From Oceanisphaera avium (GTDB lineage Bacteria; Pseudomonadota; Gammaproteobacteria; Enterobacterales; Aeromonadaceae): a DNA stretch of 64,000 nt. Below are positions 1 to 8,626 of this stretch, in pieces. Location: the NCBI RefSeq assembly GCF_002157875.1, contig NZ_CP021376.1, forward strand, positions 2,054,501 to 2,118,500, given 5' to 3'. The notes beneath the pieces were generated by a model. The model did not search any database. It was given only the letters and a program-made list of their open reading frames with translations, and had not been told where the DNA came from. The position numbers and the translations under genes are program-made. The first letter of the stretch is position 1. Each line of letters starts with the position of its first letter.

Positions 1-1232
1 CTATTCCTAAAACCAACGGCTACCAGTCTTTGCACACTTCCTTAGTGGGCCCTCATGGCTTGCCAGTAGAAGTACAAATTCGTACCGAATATATGGATCA
101 AATGGCGGATAAGGGCGTAGCGGCACATTGGGCTTATAAAAACGACAGCGAGCGATCTAACACCACAGCCCAAGTGCGGGCCGAGCAATGGATGCAAAGC
201 TTATTAGAGCTACAGCAAAGTGCCGGCTCCTCCTTTGAGTTTATCGAAGGTGTTAAAACCGATCTCTTCCCCGATGAAATTTATGTCTTTACGCCCGAGG
301 GGCGAATTTTAGAGCTGCCCTCGGGCGCGACTGCCGTGGACTTTGCATATGCCGTTCATACCGACATTGGCCATGCCTGTGTAGGGGCGCGTGTTGATCG
401 CCAACCTTATTCACTGAGCCAGCGTTTGCACTCGGGGCAAACAATTGAAATTATTACCGCTCCTAGCGCCCGCCCCAATGCGGCTTGGCTAAACTTTGTA
501 GTGACCTCACGCGCGCGCACTAAAATTCGCCAGTTCTTAAAGAATCTGCGCACCGAAGAGTCGGTATTATTAGGAAAGCGCTTACTGAACCACGCCTTGG
601 GTGCCAAAAATCTTGAAGATATCGCGCCCGAGCGCATAGCGCAGGTGTTAAAAGATACTAAGCACACTGCTATCAATGGTTTGCTGGCCGATATTGGCCT
701 AGGCAATGCCATGAGTGTGGTAATTGCACGGCGTTTATTAGCCGATGCAAACGAAACGCAAATTGAGCCTAGCAAAGCCTTTAAGAAGATGCCGATTCGC
801 GGTGCCGACGACATGCTATTAAATTTTGCTAATTGTTGTCGCCCTATCCCCGGCGATCCCATAGTGGCCCACATCAGCCCAGGCCGAGGCTTAGTGGTGC
901 ATTTGGAGTCGTGCAAAAACATTCGCGGCTACAATAAAGAACAAGAAAAATACCTGCCTGTCCAGTGGGACATGGAGCAAGATTTTGGTTTTGAATTTAA
1001 AACCGAAATTGGTATCGAGCTGGTGAATCAACATGGTGCATTAGCCGCCTTAGCAAACGTTATTGCAGCGACCGGTGCCAATATCCATAATATTGCCACC
1101 GAAGAGAAAGATGGCCGCGTTTATTTAGTGGAGCTGCTAATCACCACTAAGAGCCGAGTGCATTTGGCTAATATTATGCGAAAAATCCGCGTCACCCCCA
1201 ATGTGTTAAAGGTATTTAGACTGCGTAAGTAA
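1..1232 (+). CDS. spoT: SpoT (bifunctional ppGpp synthetase/hydrolase), 3' part
   Basis: The reading frame is open from the left edge, so this is the C-terminal ~410 residues of a protein of about 700. It opens with the end of the ppGpp synthetase domain (IPKTNGYQSLHTS, then VEVQIRT and GVAAHWAYK). A TGS domain follows (DLFPDEIYVFTPEGR), then a helical linker, the zinc-finger/RIS segment with NCCRPIPGDP, and a C-terminal ACT domain ending in IMRKIRVTPNVLKVFRLRK. The wording of these blocks matches SpoT more closely than RelA. The HD hydrolase domain would lie upstream of the window. SpoT makes and degrades (p)ppGpp in the stringent response and acts in the cytoplasm. No clear terminator separates it from the next gene, 68 bases away. 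Confidence 0.95.
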   Translation, partial: IPKTNGYQSLHTSLVGPHGLPVEVQIRTEYMDQMADKGVAAHWAYKNDSERSNTTAQVRAEQWMQSLLELQQSAGSSFEFIEGVKTDLFPDEIYVFTPEGRILELPSGATAVDFAYAVHTDIGHACVGARVDRQPYSLSQRLHSGQTIEIITAPSARPNAAWLNFVVTSRARTKIRQFLKNLRTEESVLLGKRLLNHALGAKNLEDIAPERIAQVLKDTKHTAINGLLADIGLGNAMSVVIARRLLADANETQIEPSKAFKKMPIRGADDMLLNFANCCRPIPGDPIVAHISPGRGLVVHLESCKNIRGYNKEQEKYLPVQWDMEQDFGFEFKTEIGIELVNQHGALAALANVIAATGANIHNIATEEKDGRVYLVELLITTKSRVHLANIMRKIRVTPNVLKVFRLRK

Positions 1233-1300
1233 TTAGCGTGAGCGCTATGGCTAACTGCCACTCTAATAGCAATTTTTTCGTTGATTGATTGGAGCCTATT

Positions 1301-2362
1301 ATGCTCAACCGCCTGCTGCTGCTCGGGAGCTATTTATTTATGAATCTCGCCCTCGCCTCCCCGCAATTAACGACCACCGAGCAACTGGCAGAGCTAGGCT
1401 TAACCGGCTTAACAAACAAGTGGCAAGCACAAAGCGTTGAAGGGCATTTTAGTGGCTTTGATGGCTTAACTCTGCCTTATGCCAAGCTAGTCCATGCCCG
1501 CCATCAAAAAGCCATTGTACTAGTCAATGGGCGCACCGAGAGCTATTTAAAATACCAAGAGCTGGCTCTCGACCTCTTCCATAATGGTTATAACGTCTAT
1601 CTCTACGATCATCGAGGCCAAGGATTAGCGCCCCGTCAATTAGCTAACCCCTATTTAGGCTATGTAGAAAGCTTTGATGACTATGTCCAAGATCTTGAGC
1701 AGTTTGTACAACAAGTGGTGCTAGAAGCGCCAGTGGAACAACTGTATTTATTATCTCATTCTATGGGCGGCACCGTAGCAGCGCTTTGGCTTAGCGAAAC
1801 CCACGTGCGCCTACAAGCGGCGGCGTTAGCCTCACCCATGATCGGCATTTACTTTAAGCCACTTCCTAAATGGTTAGTTAGTGCCTTATTGAGCGTCTTT
1901 AATAAAGGCTGCGCTTGGCTAGATAAACCCGCTTGTTACGCCCCAGGGCAAAAAGATTATCAAGCACTGCCTTTTAAAGACAATGTGCTGACGCACAGCG
2001 AGCTGCGCTACCAATTACTAGTAGAGCTCTATCATCGCCACCCTCAAATACAATTAGGCGGCGTGAGTACGCACTGGCTCGAAGAAGCCATGCATGCCGG
2101 CGAGCAAGCCATAGCAAAAGCCCCGCGCATCACGACCCCCGTTTTAGTGTTACAAGCAGGCAAAGATGTAGTGGTAGATAACAAGGCACAAGATGCATTT
2201 TGCAACGCCTTGCCAGCATGTGCTGGCGGCCAACCCAAGCGGATTAACACGGCGGCCCATGAGCTATTTTTAGAGCGCGATAATGCCCGCCGTCCTGCCT
2301 TAGAAGCCGTATTATCTTTCTTTGCCCAGCATCCTCCTAAGCTCACAGTTAATCCCTCTTAA
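1301..2362 (+). CDS. Secreted alpha/beta hydrolase, lysophospholipase (PldB)-like
   Basis: This is a 353-residue serine hydrolase. The ATG at 1301 is preferred because GGAG lies at 1291-1294; an in-frame TTG at 1289 has no such site. The first ~19 residues form a signal peptide (MLNRLLLLGSYLFMNLALA). The nucleophile elbow is SHSMGG (Ser about 154), the acid is probably in LQAGKDVVVD, and the base in NTAAHELFLERD. The segment YLYDHRGQGLAPR is typical of the lysophospholipase/monoacylglycerol lipase group (Hydrolase_4). It probably hydrolyses a lysophospholipid or similar ester in the periplasm, but the substrate cannot be read from sequence. The family is well supported; specificity is not. 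Confidence 0.85.
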   Translation: MLNRLLLLGSYLFMNLALASPQLTTTEQLAELGLTGLTNKWQAQSVEGHFSGFDGLTLPYAKLVHARHQKAIVLVNGRTESYLKYQELALDLFHNGYNVYLYDHRGQGLAPRQLANPYLGYVESFDDYVQDLEQFVQQVVLEAPVEQLYLLSHSMGGTVAALWLSETHVRLQAAALASPMIGIYFKPLPKWLVSALLSVFNKGCAWLDKPACYAPGQKDYQALPFKDNVLTHSELRYQLLVELYHRHPQIQLGGVSTHWLEEAMHAGEQAIAKAPRITTPVLVLQAGKDVVVDNKAQDAFCNALPACAGGQPKRINTAAHELFLERDNARRPALEAVLSFFAQHPPKLTVNPS

Positions 2363-2472
2363 TTAACATCAAAGAATGGGCGCAGGTTAAGTTTGCTTTG
2401 ATATTTTGCCGCAGACAGTTTACAACAAGGCTCATTATTTATAATCGCGCTTATCTTGCTCTGGAGTGTGTT

Positions 2473-2673
2473 ATGACTCATTTTGTTCGCGGTGTGGCCA
2501 TTAGTTTATGCATTAGTTTTGCGCTGAGCGCTTGTAGCACTCCCCCACTGACTCCGGCGCCCGTTAAGGCCGCCACTGTAAAAACACCTCAGCCTGTCGC
2601 GCCTAAACCTTATGAAAATGGCGTGATCAGCGTGCCTACCAGCCCAGTACAAACGCTACCGAGCGATTGGTAA
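2473..2673 (+). CDS. Small lipoprotein
   Basis: This 66-residue protein starts at ATG 2473, with CTGGAG at 2461-2466 as ribosome binding site. It has a classic lipoprotein signal: Thr-His-Phe-Val-Arg at the N-terminus, a hydrophobic stretch and the lipobox LSAC, so acylation is expected at Cys 21 or so. The mature part is rich in Pro, Thr and Val and has no recognisable domain. Its TAA stop overlaps the anmK start (TAATG), which suggests translational coupling. The function is unknown. Co-transcription with anmK hints at a cell-envelope role only by context. Confidence 0.7.
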   Translation: MTHFVRGVAISLCISFALSACSTPPLTPAPVKAATVKTPQPVAPKPYENGVISVPTSPVQTLPSDW

Positions 2674-3800
2674 TGAAGGAACTGAAACTTTATATTGGCA
2701 TTATGTCAGGTACCAGTTTAGATGGCATAGATGCAGTATTAATGGCCACAAACGGTACTCAGGTTGAGCTAAAAGAACGCTGCCATCACGCCTTTGCTAC
2801 ACCATTGCGCCATCGTTTACTGGCGTGTGCTAATGGCGAGCCACTGAGTGCTAAGTGCTGGGGAGAGCTAGATGTAGCGCTTGGCCAAGCCTACGCTGAG
2901 TTAGTGCGACAATTATTACATACAGCAAACACGCCCGCCTCTGAAGTGGCCGCCATTGGTTGCCATGGACAAACAGTATGGCACCAGCCAGATGCACCGC
3001 TGCCTTTTTCTGTGCAACTAGGAGATGGTCATCGCTTAGCCGCGCACACCAATATTGTCACTATCAATGATTTTCGCCGTAAAGATCTCGCATTAGGTGG
3101 CCAAGGCGCACCTTTAGTGCCCGCTTTTCATCAACAGGTATTAGCGGATGCACAGCGAGTACGGGTAGTCGTCAATATCGGCGGTATTGCTAATCTCACC
3201 CTCCTCGATCCTCAACAAGCGGTACTGGGTTTTGATGTGGGCCCGGGGAATATGCTAATGGATGCCTGGTGCCAACAGCAATGGGGTTCCCCTTTTGATG
3301 AAGACGCCGCTTTTGGTTTACAGGGGCAGGTAAATCAGGCGCTATTAGCCAGCTTATTAGCCGAGCCCTGGCTGGCTCAAGCGCCACCAAAGAGCACGGG
3401 GCGCGAGTTATTTAGTATGGGCTGGTTAGTGCAGCACTTAAGCGCCCAAGCTCAGCCGGTGAATGCCTTTGATGTGCAGGCCACCTTGGCCGAATTTAGC
3501 GCGCAGGCGATTGCTGAACAAGTGCAGCTATTAACTATTAGCCAGCAGCCTTTAAGTCCGCAATTACTCGTGTGCGGCGGCGGCGCTCATAATCCGCTAT
3601 TAATGCAGCGCTTAAGCGCACTGTTACCCCACTGGCATGTAAATACCACCAGCAGCGTGGGCGTGGACGCTGATGCTATGGAAGCGCTCGCTTTTGCTTG
3701 GCTGGCTCATCAAACCTTACAAGGTTTACCAGGTAATCTACCCGCGGTTACCGGCGCCAGTCGCCCTGCTATTTTAGGCGCCATCCATTTACCAGGCTAG
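2673..3800 (+). CDS. anmK: Anhydro-N-acetylmuramic acid kinase
   Basis: This 375-residue kinase converts 1,6-anhydro-MurNAc, released by lytic transglycosylases, into MurNAc-6-phosphate in the cytoplasm. The N-terminal signature IGIMSGTSLDGIDAVL is diagnostic of AnmK. Further family blocks are GCHGQTVWHQP, NIGGIANLTLL, GFDVGPGNMLMD and LVCGGGAHNPLLM near the C-terminus. Length matches E. coli AnmK (369). The ATG at 2673 overlaps the stop of the preceding lipoprotein gene. murQ, the next step of the pathway, follows after 160 bases, so the two act together in peptidoglycan recycling. Confidence 0.95.
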   Translation: MKELKLYIGIMSGTSLDGIDAVLMATNGTQVELKERCHHAFATPLRHRLLACANGEPLSAKCWGELDVALGQAYAELVRQLLHTANTPASEVAAIGCHGQTVWHQPDAPLPFSVQLGDGHRLAAHTNIVTINDFRRKDLALGGQGAPLVPAFHQQVLADAQRVRVVVNIGGIANLTLLDPQQAVLGFDVGPGNMLMDAWCQQQWGSPFDEDAAFGLQGQVNQALLASLLAEPWLAQAPPKSTGRELFSMGWLVQHLSAQAQPVNAFDVQATLAEFSAQAIAEQVQLLTISQQPLSPQLLVCGGGAHNPLLMQRLSALLPHWHVNTTSSVGVDADAMEALAFAWLAHQTLQGLPGNLPAVTGASRPAILGAIHLPG

Positions 3801-3960
3801 CACGAGCCTTGGCCAAGAATAAAAACTTAACAGAGCAAAACCTATTTTTGCCACGCAATACATGGAAAATAGCAAATAATATTAGTTATCCGATGTTACC
3901 AAACAATACTTTGGCTTTTGCGCGTATGCCGTGGCGAATAGGTTTTATGGAGAATTGATT

Positions 3961-4893
3961 ATGGACTCGACTAAAGTATCGACGTCAGACTTGCTTAACG
4001 ACTTAGCCAAGCTCGCCTCTGAGGGGCGCAACCCTGAGACACTGAATATTGATAAGCTAGATACGCTAGCACTGGTCACCACCATAAATGCCCAAGACCA
4101 ACAGGTGCCCTTAGCCGTAAAAAAAGTGCTGCCAGCTATCGCAAACGCCGTCGATGCCATAGAGAGGGCGTTACAAAATAATGGCCGTTTAATTTATATG
4201 GGCGCCGGCACCAGTGGGCGCCTTGGAGTATTAGACGCTGCGGAATGTCCGCCCACTTTTAGTGTCTCGCCCGACTTAGTTGTAGCATTAATTGCCGGCG
4301 GGCCCGATGCTATGTTTCGTGCCCAAGAAGGGGCAGAAGACAACAGCGCACTGGGGGCAAAGGATTTAGAACTGCTTAACTTAAGTGTACACGATGTAGT
4401 GGTCGGCATCGCAGCCAGTGGACGCACGCCCTATGTATTAGGAGGTTTGGCCTATGCTCGCACCCTAGGTGCAACGACAGTAGCACTGGCCTGTAATAGT
4501 GGCTCCGCCATCGGAGAGGTCGCCGATATTGCGATAGAGCCAGCGGTCGGTCCCGAAGTCATTACTGGCTCTACGCGCTTAAAATCTGGGACCGCCCAAA
4601 AGCTGGTGCTTAATATGCTCAGTACTGCCAGCATGATCCGCATCGGCAAAGTGTATCAAAATTTAATGGTCGATCTGCATGCGAGTAATTATAAGCTTGA
4701 AGCGCGCGCCCAGCGTATTGTTATGCAAGCTACGGATGCCACTTCTGCGCAGGCAAAAGCGGCGCTAGTTGCGGCCGATAATCAAGTAAAACTGGCTATC
4801 TTAATGCTGTTGTCAGGCTTAGATAAACACGCTGCCCAAGCGCAATTAACACAGCACAATGGCATCCTCAATAGCGCCTTAAATAAAGATTAA
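3961..4893 (+). CDS. murQ: N-acetylmuramic acid 6-phosphate etherase
   Basis: MurQ cleaves the D-lactyl ether of MurNAc-6-phosphate to give GlcNAc-6-phosphate, directly downstream of AnmK in peptidoglycan recycling. The 310-residue protein has the SIS-fold sugar-phosphate site ([15 protein letters not shown], with the catalytic Glu region AAECPPTF), [15 protein letters not shown] and [16 protein letters not shown]. The start is ATG 3961, preceded by TATGGAG at 3946-3952; an in-frame GTG at 3931 lacks a binding site. Because of the 160-base gap after anmK it may have its own promoter. Confidence 0.95.
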   Translation: MDSTKVSTSDLLNDLAKLASEGRNPETLNIDKLDTLALVTTINAQDQQVPLAVKKVLPAIANAVDAIERALQNNGRLIYMGAGTSGRLGVLDAAECPPTFSVSPDLVVALIAGGPDAMFRAQEGAEDNSALGAKDLELLNLSVHDVVVGIAASGRTPYVLGGLAYARTLGATTVALACNSGSAIGEVADIAIEPAVGPEVITGSTRLKSGTAQKLVLNMLSTASMIRIGKVYQNLMVDLHASNYKLEARAQRIVMQATDATSAQAKAALVAADNQVKLAILMLLSGLDKHAAQAQLTQHNGILNSALNKD

Positions 4894-4921
4894 ATGGAGC
4901 GCTAGCCTAGGAAACAGGCGC

Positions 4922-5239
4922 TTAAGGCTCGGGGTCATCTATAAGCTGAGCCCGTAGCTTTTCTTCGGTTTTTTGATACCAGCTGGTTTTAAGCGCCGTC
5001 CACCAGTCGGCAGAGAGCTCGCCGCCAAAATCTTCTATTACGGCAATCACCCGCTCGAGCGTCAGCTGGCTAATATCATACTCAATATCTAGCCATTGCT
5101 TTCGCACGACCACCTTCACCACACCAGGCTCAGCGGAAAATTTTTCTGCTAGCAGCTCAATTTGTAGCTGGTTAAGATCCTCTAGCCGCAAATGGCGGCG
5201 TACCGGAGTAGGATTGTCAGCATTATCTTGAATCGTCAT
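4922..5239 (-). CDS. Uncharacterised 105-residue acidic protein
   Basis: I do not recognise a named family. The start is supported by AAGGC about 8 bases upstream of the ATG on the minus strand. The sequence reads as a central beta-alpha-beta-beta-alpha-beta pattern (VVKVVVRKQWLDIEYDI, then LERVIAVIEDFGGEL), resembling the ferredoxin-like fold of heavy-metal-associated domains, but it lacks the CxxC metal-binding pair and has no cysteine at all. The C-terminus is charged (KTEEKLRAQLIDDPEP). It is convergent with murQ. The fold is an inference; the gene itself is credible because codon use matches its neighbours. Confidence 0.65.
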   Translation of the reverse strand: MTIQDNADNPTPVRRHLRLEDLNQLQIELLAEKFSAEPGVVKVVVRKQWLDIEYDISQLTLERVIAVIEDFGGELSADWWTALKTSWYQKTEEKLRAQLIDDPEP

Positions 5240-5390
5240 AATAAAGCCTTATACCTTGCTAGATTTGTTATTATTTTAGATTAAATAGCATAGCAGTCAG
5301 TATAAAATCTAGCCGTATGCGCTATTAGCCCGCCGCTCTTTGGGGCGCCAGCGCTACTCATCACTCTTCTTAATTACGCCAGAGGTCTCT

Positions 5391-6266
5391 ATGGTTGCCA
5401 CTGTTACCCTTCCCGCCACCTCAACTGAAGAGGCTATTTCCTTACCTGCCATTGGCCAAGGCACTTGGTATATGGGGGAAGGATTAGCACCCCGCGCCGA
5501 TGAAGTGCGAGCGCTACAACAAGGCCTAGACTTAGGGCTAACATTGATTGATACCGCCGAGATGTATGGTGAAGGGGGCGCCGAAGAAGTGGTAGGGCAA
5601 GCGCTTAAAGGCCGACGAGAGCAAGCATTTTTAGTCTCTAAGGCCTACCCTTGGAATGCCGGTAAACACAGCGCCATTGCTGCCTGTGAAGCTAGCCTTA
5701 AGCGCCTTGGTACTGATCATCTAGATTTATATTTACTCCATTGGCCAGGTAGTGTTCCTCTAGAAGAAACGCTGGCCGCCTTTGAGCAACTACGCAGTGC
5801 GGGCAAAATTAAACGTTTTGGTGTGTCGAATTTTGACCTTAATGAGCTACAAGAGTGGCATAACTTAAGCGGGCAAGACACCGCCATCAACCAAGTACTG
5901 TATCATCTTGGCTCGCGCGGCATTGAGCACTCACTACGCCCTTGGCAACGTCGCCAACACATCCCCACTATGGGTTACTGCCCACTGGCGCAAGGCGGTA
6001 GTTTGCGCCGCGACTTACTAACTAATAGCGAGTTACAGGCGGTGGCTAATGAGCTTAATATCAGCGTGCCCCAGTTATTACTCGCATGGGCGATTCGCCC
6101 CATCGACGGTCAACGGGATTTAATCGCCATTCCTAAAGCAGTGCAGCCTCAGCATGTTGTGCAAAATGCCGCAGCACTGAATATTGAGCTCAGCGATGCA
6201 GTGTTAGCGCGCTTAGATAAAGCATTTCCAGCACCTACTCGCAAAACTCATTTAGATATTGTGTAA
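5391..6266 (+). CDS. Aldo/keto reductase
   Basis: This is a 291-residue NADPH-dependent TIM-barrel oxidoreductase. The ATG at 5391 is chosen over an in-frame upstream codon because AGAGGT lies at 5381-5386. Catalytic tetrad blocks are visible: the Asp and Tyr in DTAEMYGEG, Lys in LVSKAYPW and His in LYLLHWPG. The segment KRFGVSNFDLNELQEW and the late cofactor-binding segment AIPKAVQPQHVVQNAAAL are typical of the family. It likely reduces an aldehyde or ketone in the cytoplasm; the substrate is not readable. A GC-rich hairpin follows at 6278-6303. Confidence 0.88.
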   Translation: MVATVTLPATSTEEAISLPAIGQGTWYMGEGLAPRADEVRALQQGLDLGLTLIDTAEMYGEGGAEEVVGQALKGRREQAFLVSKAYPWNAGKHSAIAACEASLKRLGTDHLDLYLLHWPGSVPLEETLAAFEQLRSAGKIKRFGVSNFDLNELQEWHNLSGQDTAINQVLYHLGSRGIEHSLRPWQRRQHIPTMGYCPLAQGGSLRRDLLTNSELQAVANELNISVPQLLLAWAIRPIDGQRDLIAIPKAVQPQHVVQNAAALNIELSDAVLARLDKAFPAPTRKTHLDIV

Positions 6267-6277
6267 CCTGCACTTCA

Positions 6278-6303
6278 CCAAGCGTGCCTACGGGCGCGCT
6301 TGG
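6278..6303 (+). terminator. Hairpin after the aldo/keto reductase gene
   Basis: CCAAGCG at 6278-6284 pairs with CGCTTGG at 6297-6303 around a GC-rich loop. Only a weak T-rich stretch follows, so it could be a weak terminator or a processing hairpin. Confidence 0.4.
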
Positions 6304-6331
6304 CTTAGACTTCATCCTTTAAGGAGCGCTC

Positions 6332-7294
6332 ATGCCCCCCTTCTTTACTCGCGTGGCTTGGCTTTTTTGCCTGTTAATAAGTAGCGCGCACGCAGCCCCT
6401 TACGGACCTTTGCTAGAGGCGCCCGAATTAACGAGTGCCCTTAACACCCATGCCTCATTAACCTTGCTGGATATTCGAAGCAGCGAAGATTATCAAGCAG
6501 GTCATATTAACGGTGCTTTATCTGCGCCTTATGCACAGTGGCGAGGCCCTGCAGATAATCCGGGTAAGTTAGCGGAGGTCGCTTATTTTGAGCAACTCCT
6601 ACAGAAACTGGGGATCACTCAGCACGATGCCATAGTGGTGTACTCTAGTGGCAGCGATCAAACCGACTTTGGCGCCGCCGCACGAGTTTATTGGACACTA
6701 AAATACTTAGGACTCACTCAATTAAGTATTCTGAATGGTGGCTATGAATACTGGCAGCGTACCCAAGCTGCTAGCGCACTTAGCTCAGCCCCAGTGAATA
6801 ACCCGCCATCCAGTAATATTAAGGTGAAGCCGCAACACCAGTGGGTCATATTTAAAGAAGAGCTTCTTAATAAAATTACTCAGCAAGATAGCCAGTATCA
6901 ACTACTAGATGCTCGGCCCGAGGCGTTTTTTAACGGTGAAGTAAAAGCACCAACCGCCAGTACGCCAGGCACGATAGCTACCGCAAAAAGCCTGCCCTTT
7001 GCGCAGTGGTTTAATCAGCAAGATAACCGAATACGGCCGGTAAGCGAAATTAAGGCACTGGTGGGGGCCCAAGGCTTAAATAAGGCCGCGGAAACTGTGT
7101 CTTTTTGTAATACCGGCCACTGGGCGGCCACCAACTGGTTTGTGCTCTCTGAGCTGGCCAAGCTGCCCCAAGTACGACTGTATCCCGCTTCCTTAGCGGA
7201 GTGGACTCAAGACTCTACTCTCTTACCCATGGATAATACGCCCAGTCGTTTGCAGCAGATCAAAACGAAATTTTCTACTTTGGTAAATGAATAA
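6332..7294 (+). CDS. Periplasmic rhodanese-type sulfurtransferase
   Basis: This is a 320-residue two-domain rhodanese related to thiosulfate/3-mercaptopyruvate sulfurtransferases. Residues 1-21 are a signal peptide (CLLISSAHA), so it is probably periplasmic. The first domain (LLDIRSSEDYQAGHINGA) carries Ser-Ser-Gly at the active-site loop position and is probably inactive. The second domain has the catalytic loop SFCNTGHWAA, whose Cys would carry the persulfide. Its stop overlaps the start of the YeeE-like transporter gene by 8 bases (ATGAATAA), so the two are translationally coupled and probably process and import a sulfur compound together. Confidence 0.88.
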   Translation: MPPFFTRVAWLFCLLISSAHAAPYGPLLEAPELTSALNTHASLTLLDIRSSEDYQAGHINGALSAPYAQWRGPADNPGKLAEVAYFEQLLQKLGITQHDAIVVYSSGSDQTDFGAAARVYWTLKYLGLTQLSILNGGYEYWQRTQAASALSSAPVNNPPSSNIKVKPQHQWVIFKEELLNKITQQDSQYQLLDARPEAFFNGEVKAPTASTPGTIATAKSLPFAQWFNQQDNRIRPVSEIKALVGAQGLNKAAETVSFCNTGHWAATNWFVLSELAKLPQVRLYPASLAEWTQDSTLLPMDNTPSRLQQIKTKFSTLVNE

Positions 7295-8386
7295 CATGAA
7301 TAATCGTGTGGTGTTAGCCTTAGTTATTGCGGCCTTTACTATTTTTTTATGTTGGTCTGTTTCCATTAGACAAAGCTTATTATTTTTAGTGGGCATTGGC
7401 TTAGGCGCCACCTTAGCAGGCGCTCGATTTGGCTTTACTACAGGCTGGCGCCATTTAATTGAGCGCCGTGACGCCAGCGGTGTCTTTGCCCAACTCATAC
7501 TGATCGCAATTGCCGCCGCATTTTCACTCCCACTGCTGGCCATGTTTCCTAGCGAACTAAGTGCTGCGCTAGGCCCGCCTAGCATTAGTTTATTAATAGG
7601 TGCACTGGTGTTTGGTGCGGCCATGCAAATTGCCGATGGCTGTGGCTCGGGCACCTTATATAAAGCCGGCTTAGGGATCCCGCTTAATATGACGTTATTG
7701 CCAATATTTGCGTTAGGCAGTTTTCTTGGCTCGGCGCATTTAGGTTGGTGGTTAGAGCTGGGTCAAGTGCAACCCGTAAGCTTAGTAACAGAAGTGGGGT
7801 TAAGTGGCGCTTTAGGTGTTACTTATCTGGGGCTGTTGTTACTTGGATTAGCTGCTTGGGGCTGGTCAAAAACCGCGACTTTATCGACCGCTTTATTTAA
7901 TAAGCGCCTCTTACTGGGCGCGCTGTTTATTGCGCTATTAGCGGTACTTAACTTAATCATTGCCGGCCAACCTTGGGGCGTGGTGTACGGCTTTGGATTA
8001 TGGGTGGCAAAAATTGCCCAAGCAGCCGATATATTTGAGCCGGCCAGCAATGTCTTTTGGAGCCAACCCGTTAATGCTAACGCACTAACCCAATCGCTAT
8101 TTTTAGATATTACCTCCATCACTAATATCGGTATATTAGCCGGCGCCTTATGGATATTTGCCCGCCATAAAACCCCCCCTCACAGCCGCTTAGTGCAAAA
8201 CAATGGTTAGTCGGCATTGTTGCGGGCTTTTTATTAGGTTACAGCTCGCGCTTGGCATTTGGCTGTAATGTGGGTGCCATGATCAGCGGCATTTCTACAG
8301 GCAGTATTCATGGCTGGATTTGGGTGGTGATGGCGTTTTTAGGCTCACTAGTGGGCGTGCGGATCCGCCGCCACTTTAATTATTAA
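7287..8386 (+). pseudogene. YeeE/YedE (TsuA-type) sulfur transporter, frameshifted
   Basis: This is a multi-pass membrane protein of the YeeE/YedE family, whose members import thiosulfate. It shows about nine hydrophobic segments and a conserved Cys motif in each half: DGCGSGTLYKAG and, after the frameshift, AFGCNVGAMISGI. The first frame runs from ATG 7287 to TAG 8208-8210. The remainder continues one frame away as SQPLSAKQWLVGIVAGFLL up to TAA at 8384-8386. The break is at a run of seven C at 8173-8179; an eighth C would join both parts into a protein of usual family length. It is either a real lesion, a phase-variable tract, or a sequencing error (see findings). It overlaps the upstream sulfurtransferase gene, which supports a shared sulfur-uptake role. 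Confidence 0.8.
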
Positions 8387-8397
8387 AGGGGCTCGCT

Positions 8398-8565
8398 ATG
8401 AAAAAGCTAACTCATCTGCGCATGCTAGTATTTTGGGGTTGTCTCATTGGATTTTTTATCTGGGATTGGCAACACTCAGCCACTATTAACCTAAGACTGG
8501 AAGCACCTATTATCGCCATCGGCTCTGGCCAGGCTCCCAGTGGCGGGCACTGCGCCGTTTTTTAA
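8398..8565 (+). CDS. Small single-span membrane peptide ending in a Cys motif
   Basis: This is a 55-residue ORF, preceded by AAAGGGG about 8 bases before the ATG and lying 11 bases after the YeeE-like gene. It has a Lys/His/Arg-rich N-terminus, one hydrophobic segment (MLVFWGCLIGFFIWDW) and a polar tail that ends GSGQAPSGGHCAVF. The position, binding site and the Cys near the C-terminus suggest an accessory to the sulfur transporter or sulfurtransferase. I do not recognise a family, so the function is inferred from context only. Confidence 0.5.
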   Translation: MKKLTHLRMLVFWGCLIGFFIWDWQHSATINLRLEAPIIAIGSGQAPSGGHCAVF

Positions 8566-8591
8566 ATCAAGAGAAACCCCTGTTTTATAAA

Positions 8592-8620
8592 AATAAGGCG
8601 AGCCGTTAGGTCGCCTTATT
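8592..8620 (-). terminator. Rho-independent terminator of the flavoprotein gene
   Basis: AATAAGGCGA at 8592-8601 pairs perfectly with TCGCCTTATT at 8611-8620 (10-bp stem, 9-base loop). Read on the minus strand the stem is followed by a T-rich run (TTATTTTTAT), so it ends transcription of the 8627-9829 gene; it may also work weakly in the plus direction. Confidence 0.75.
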
Positions 8621-8626
8621 AGCGCA

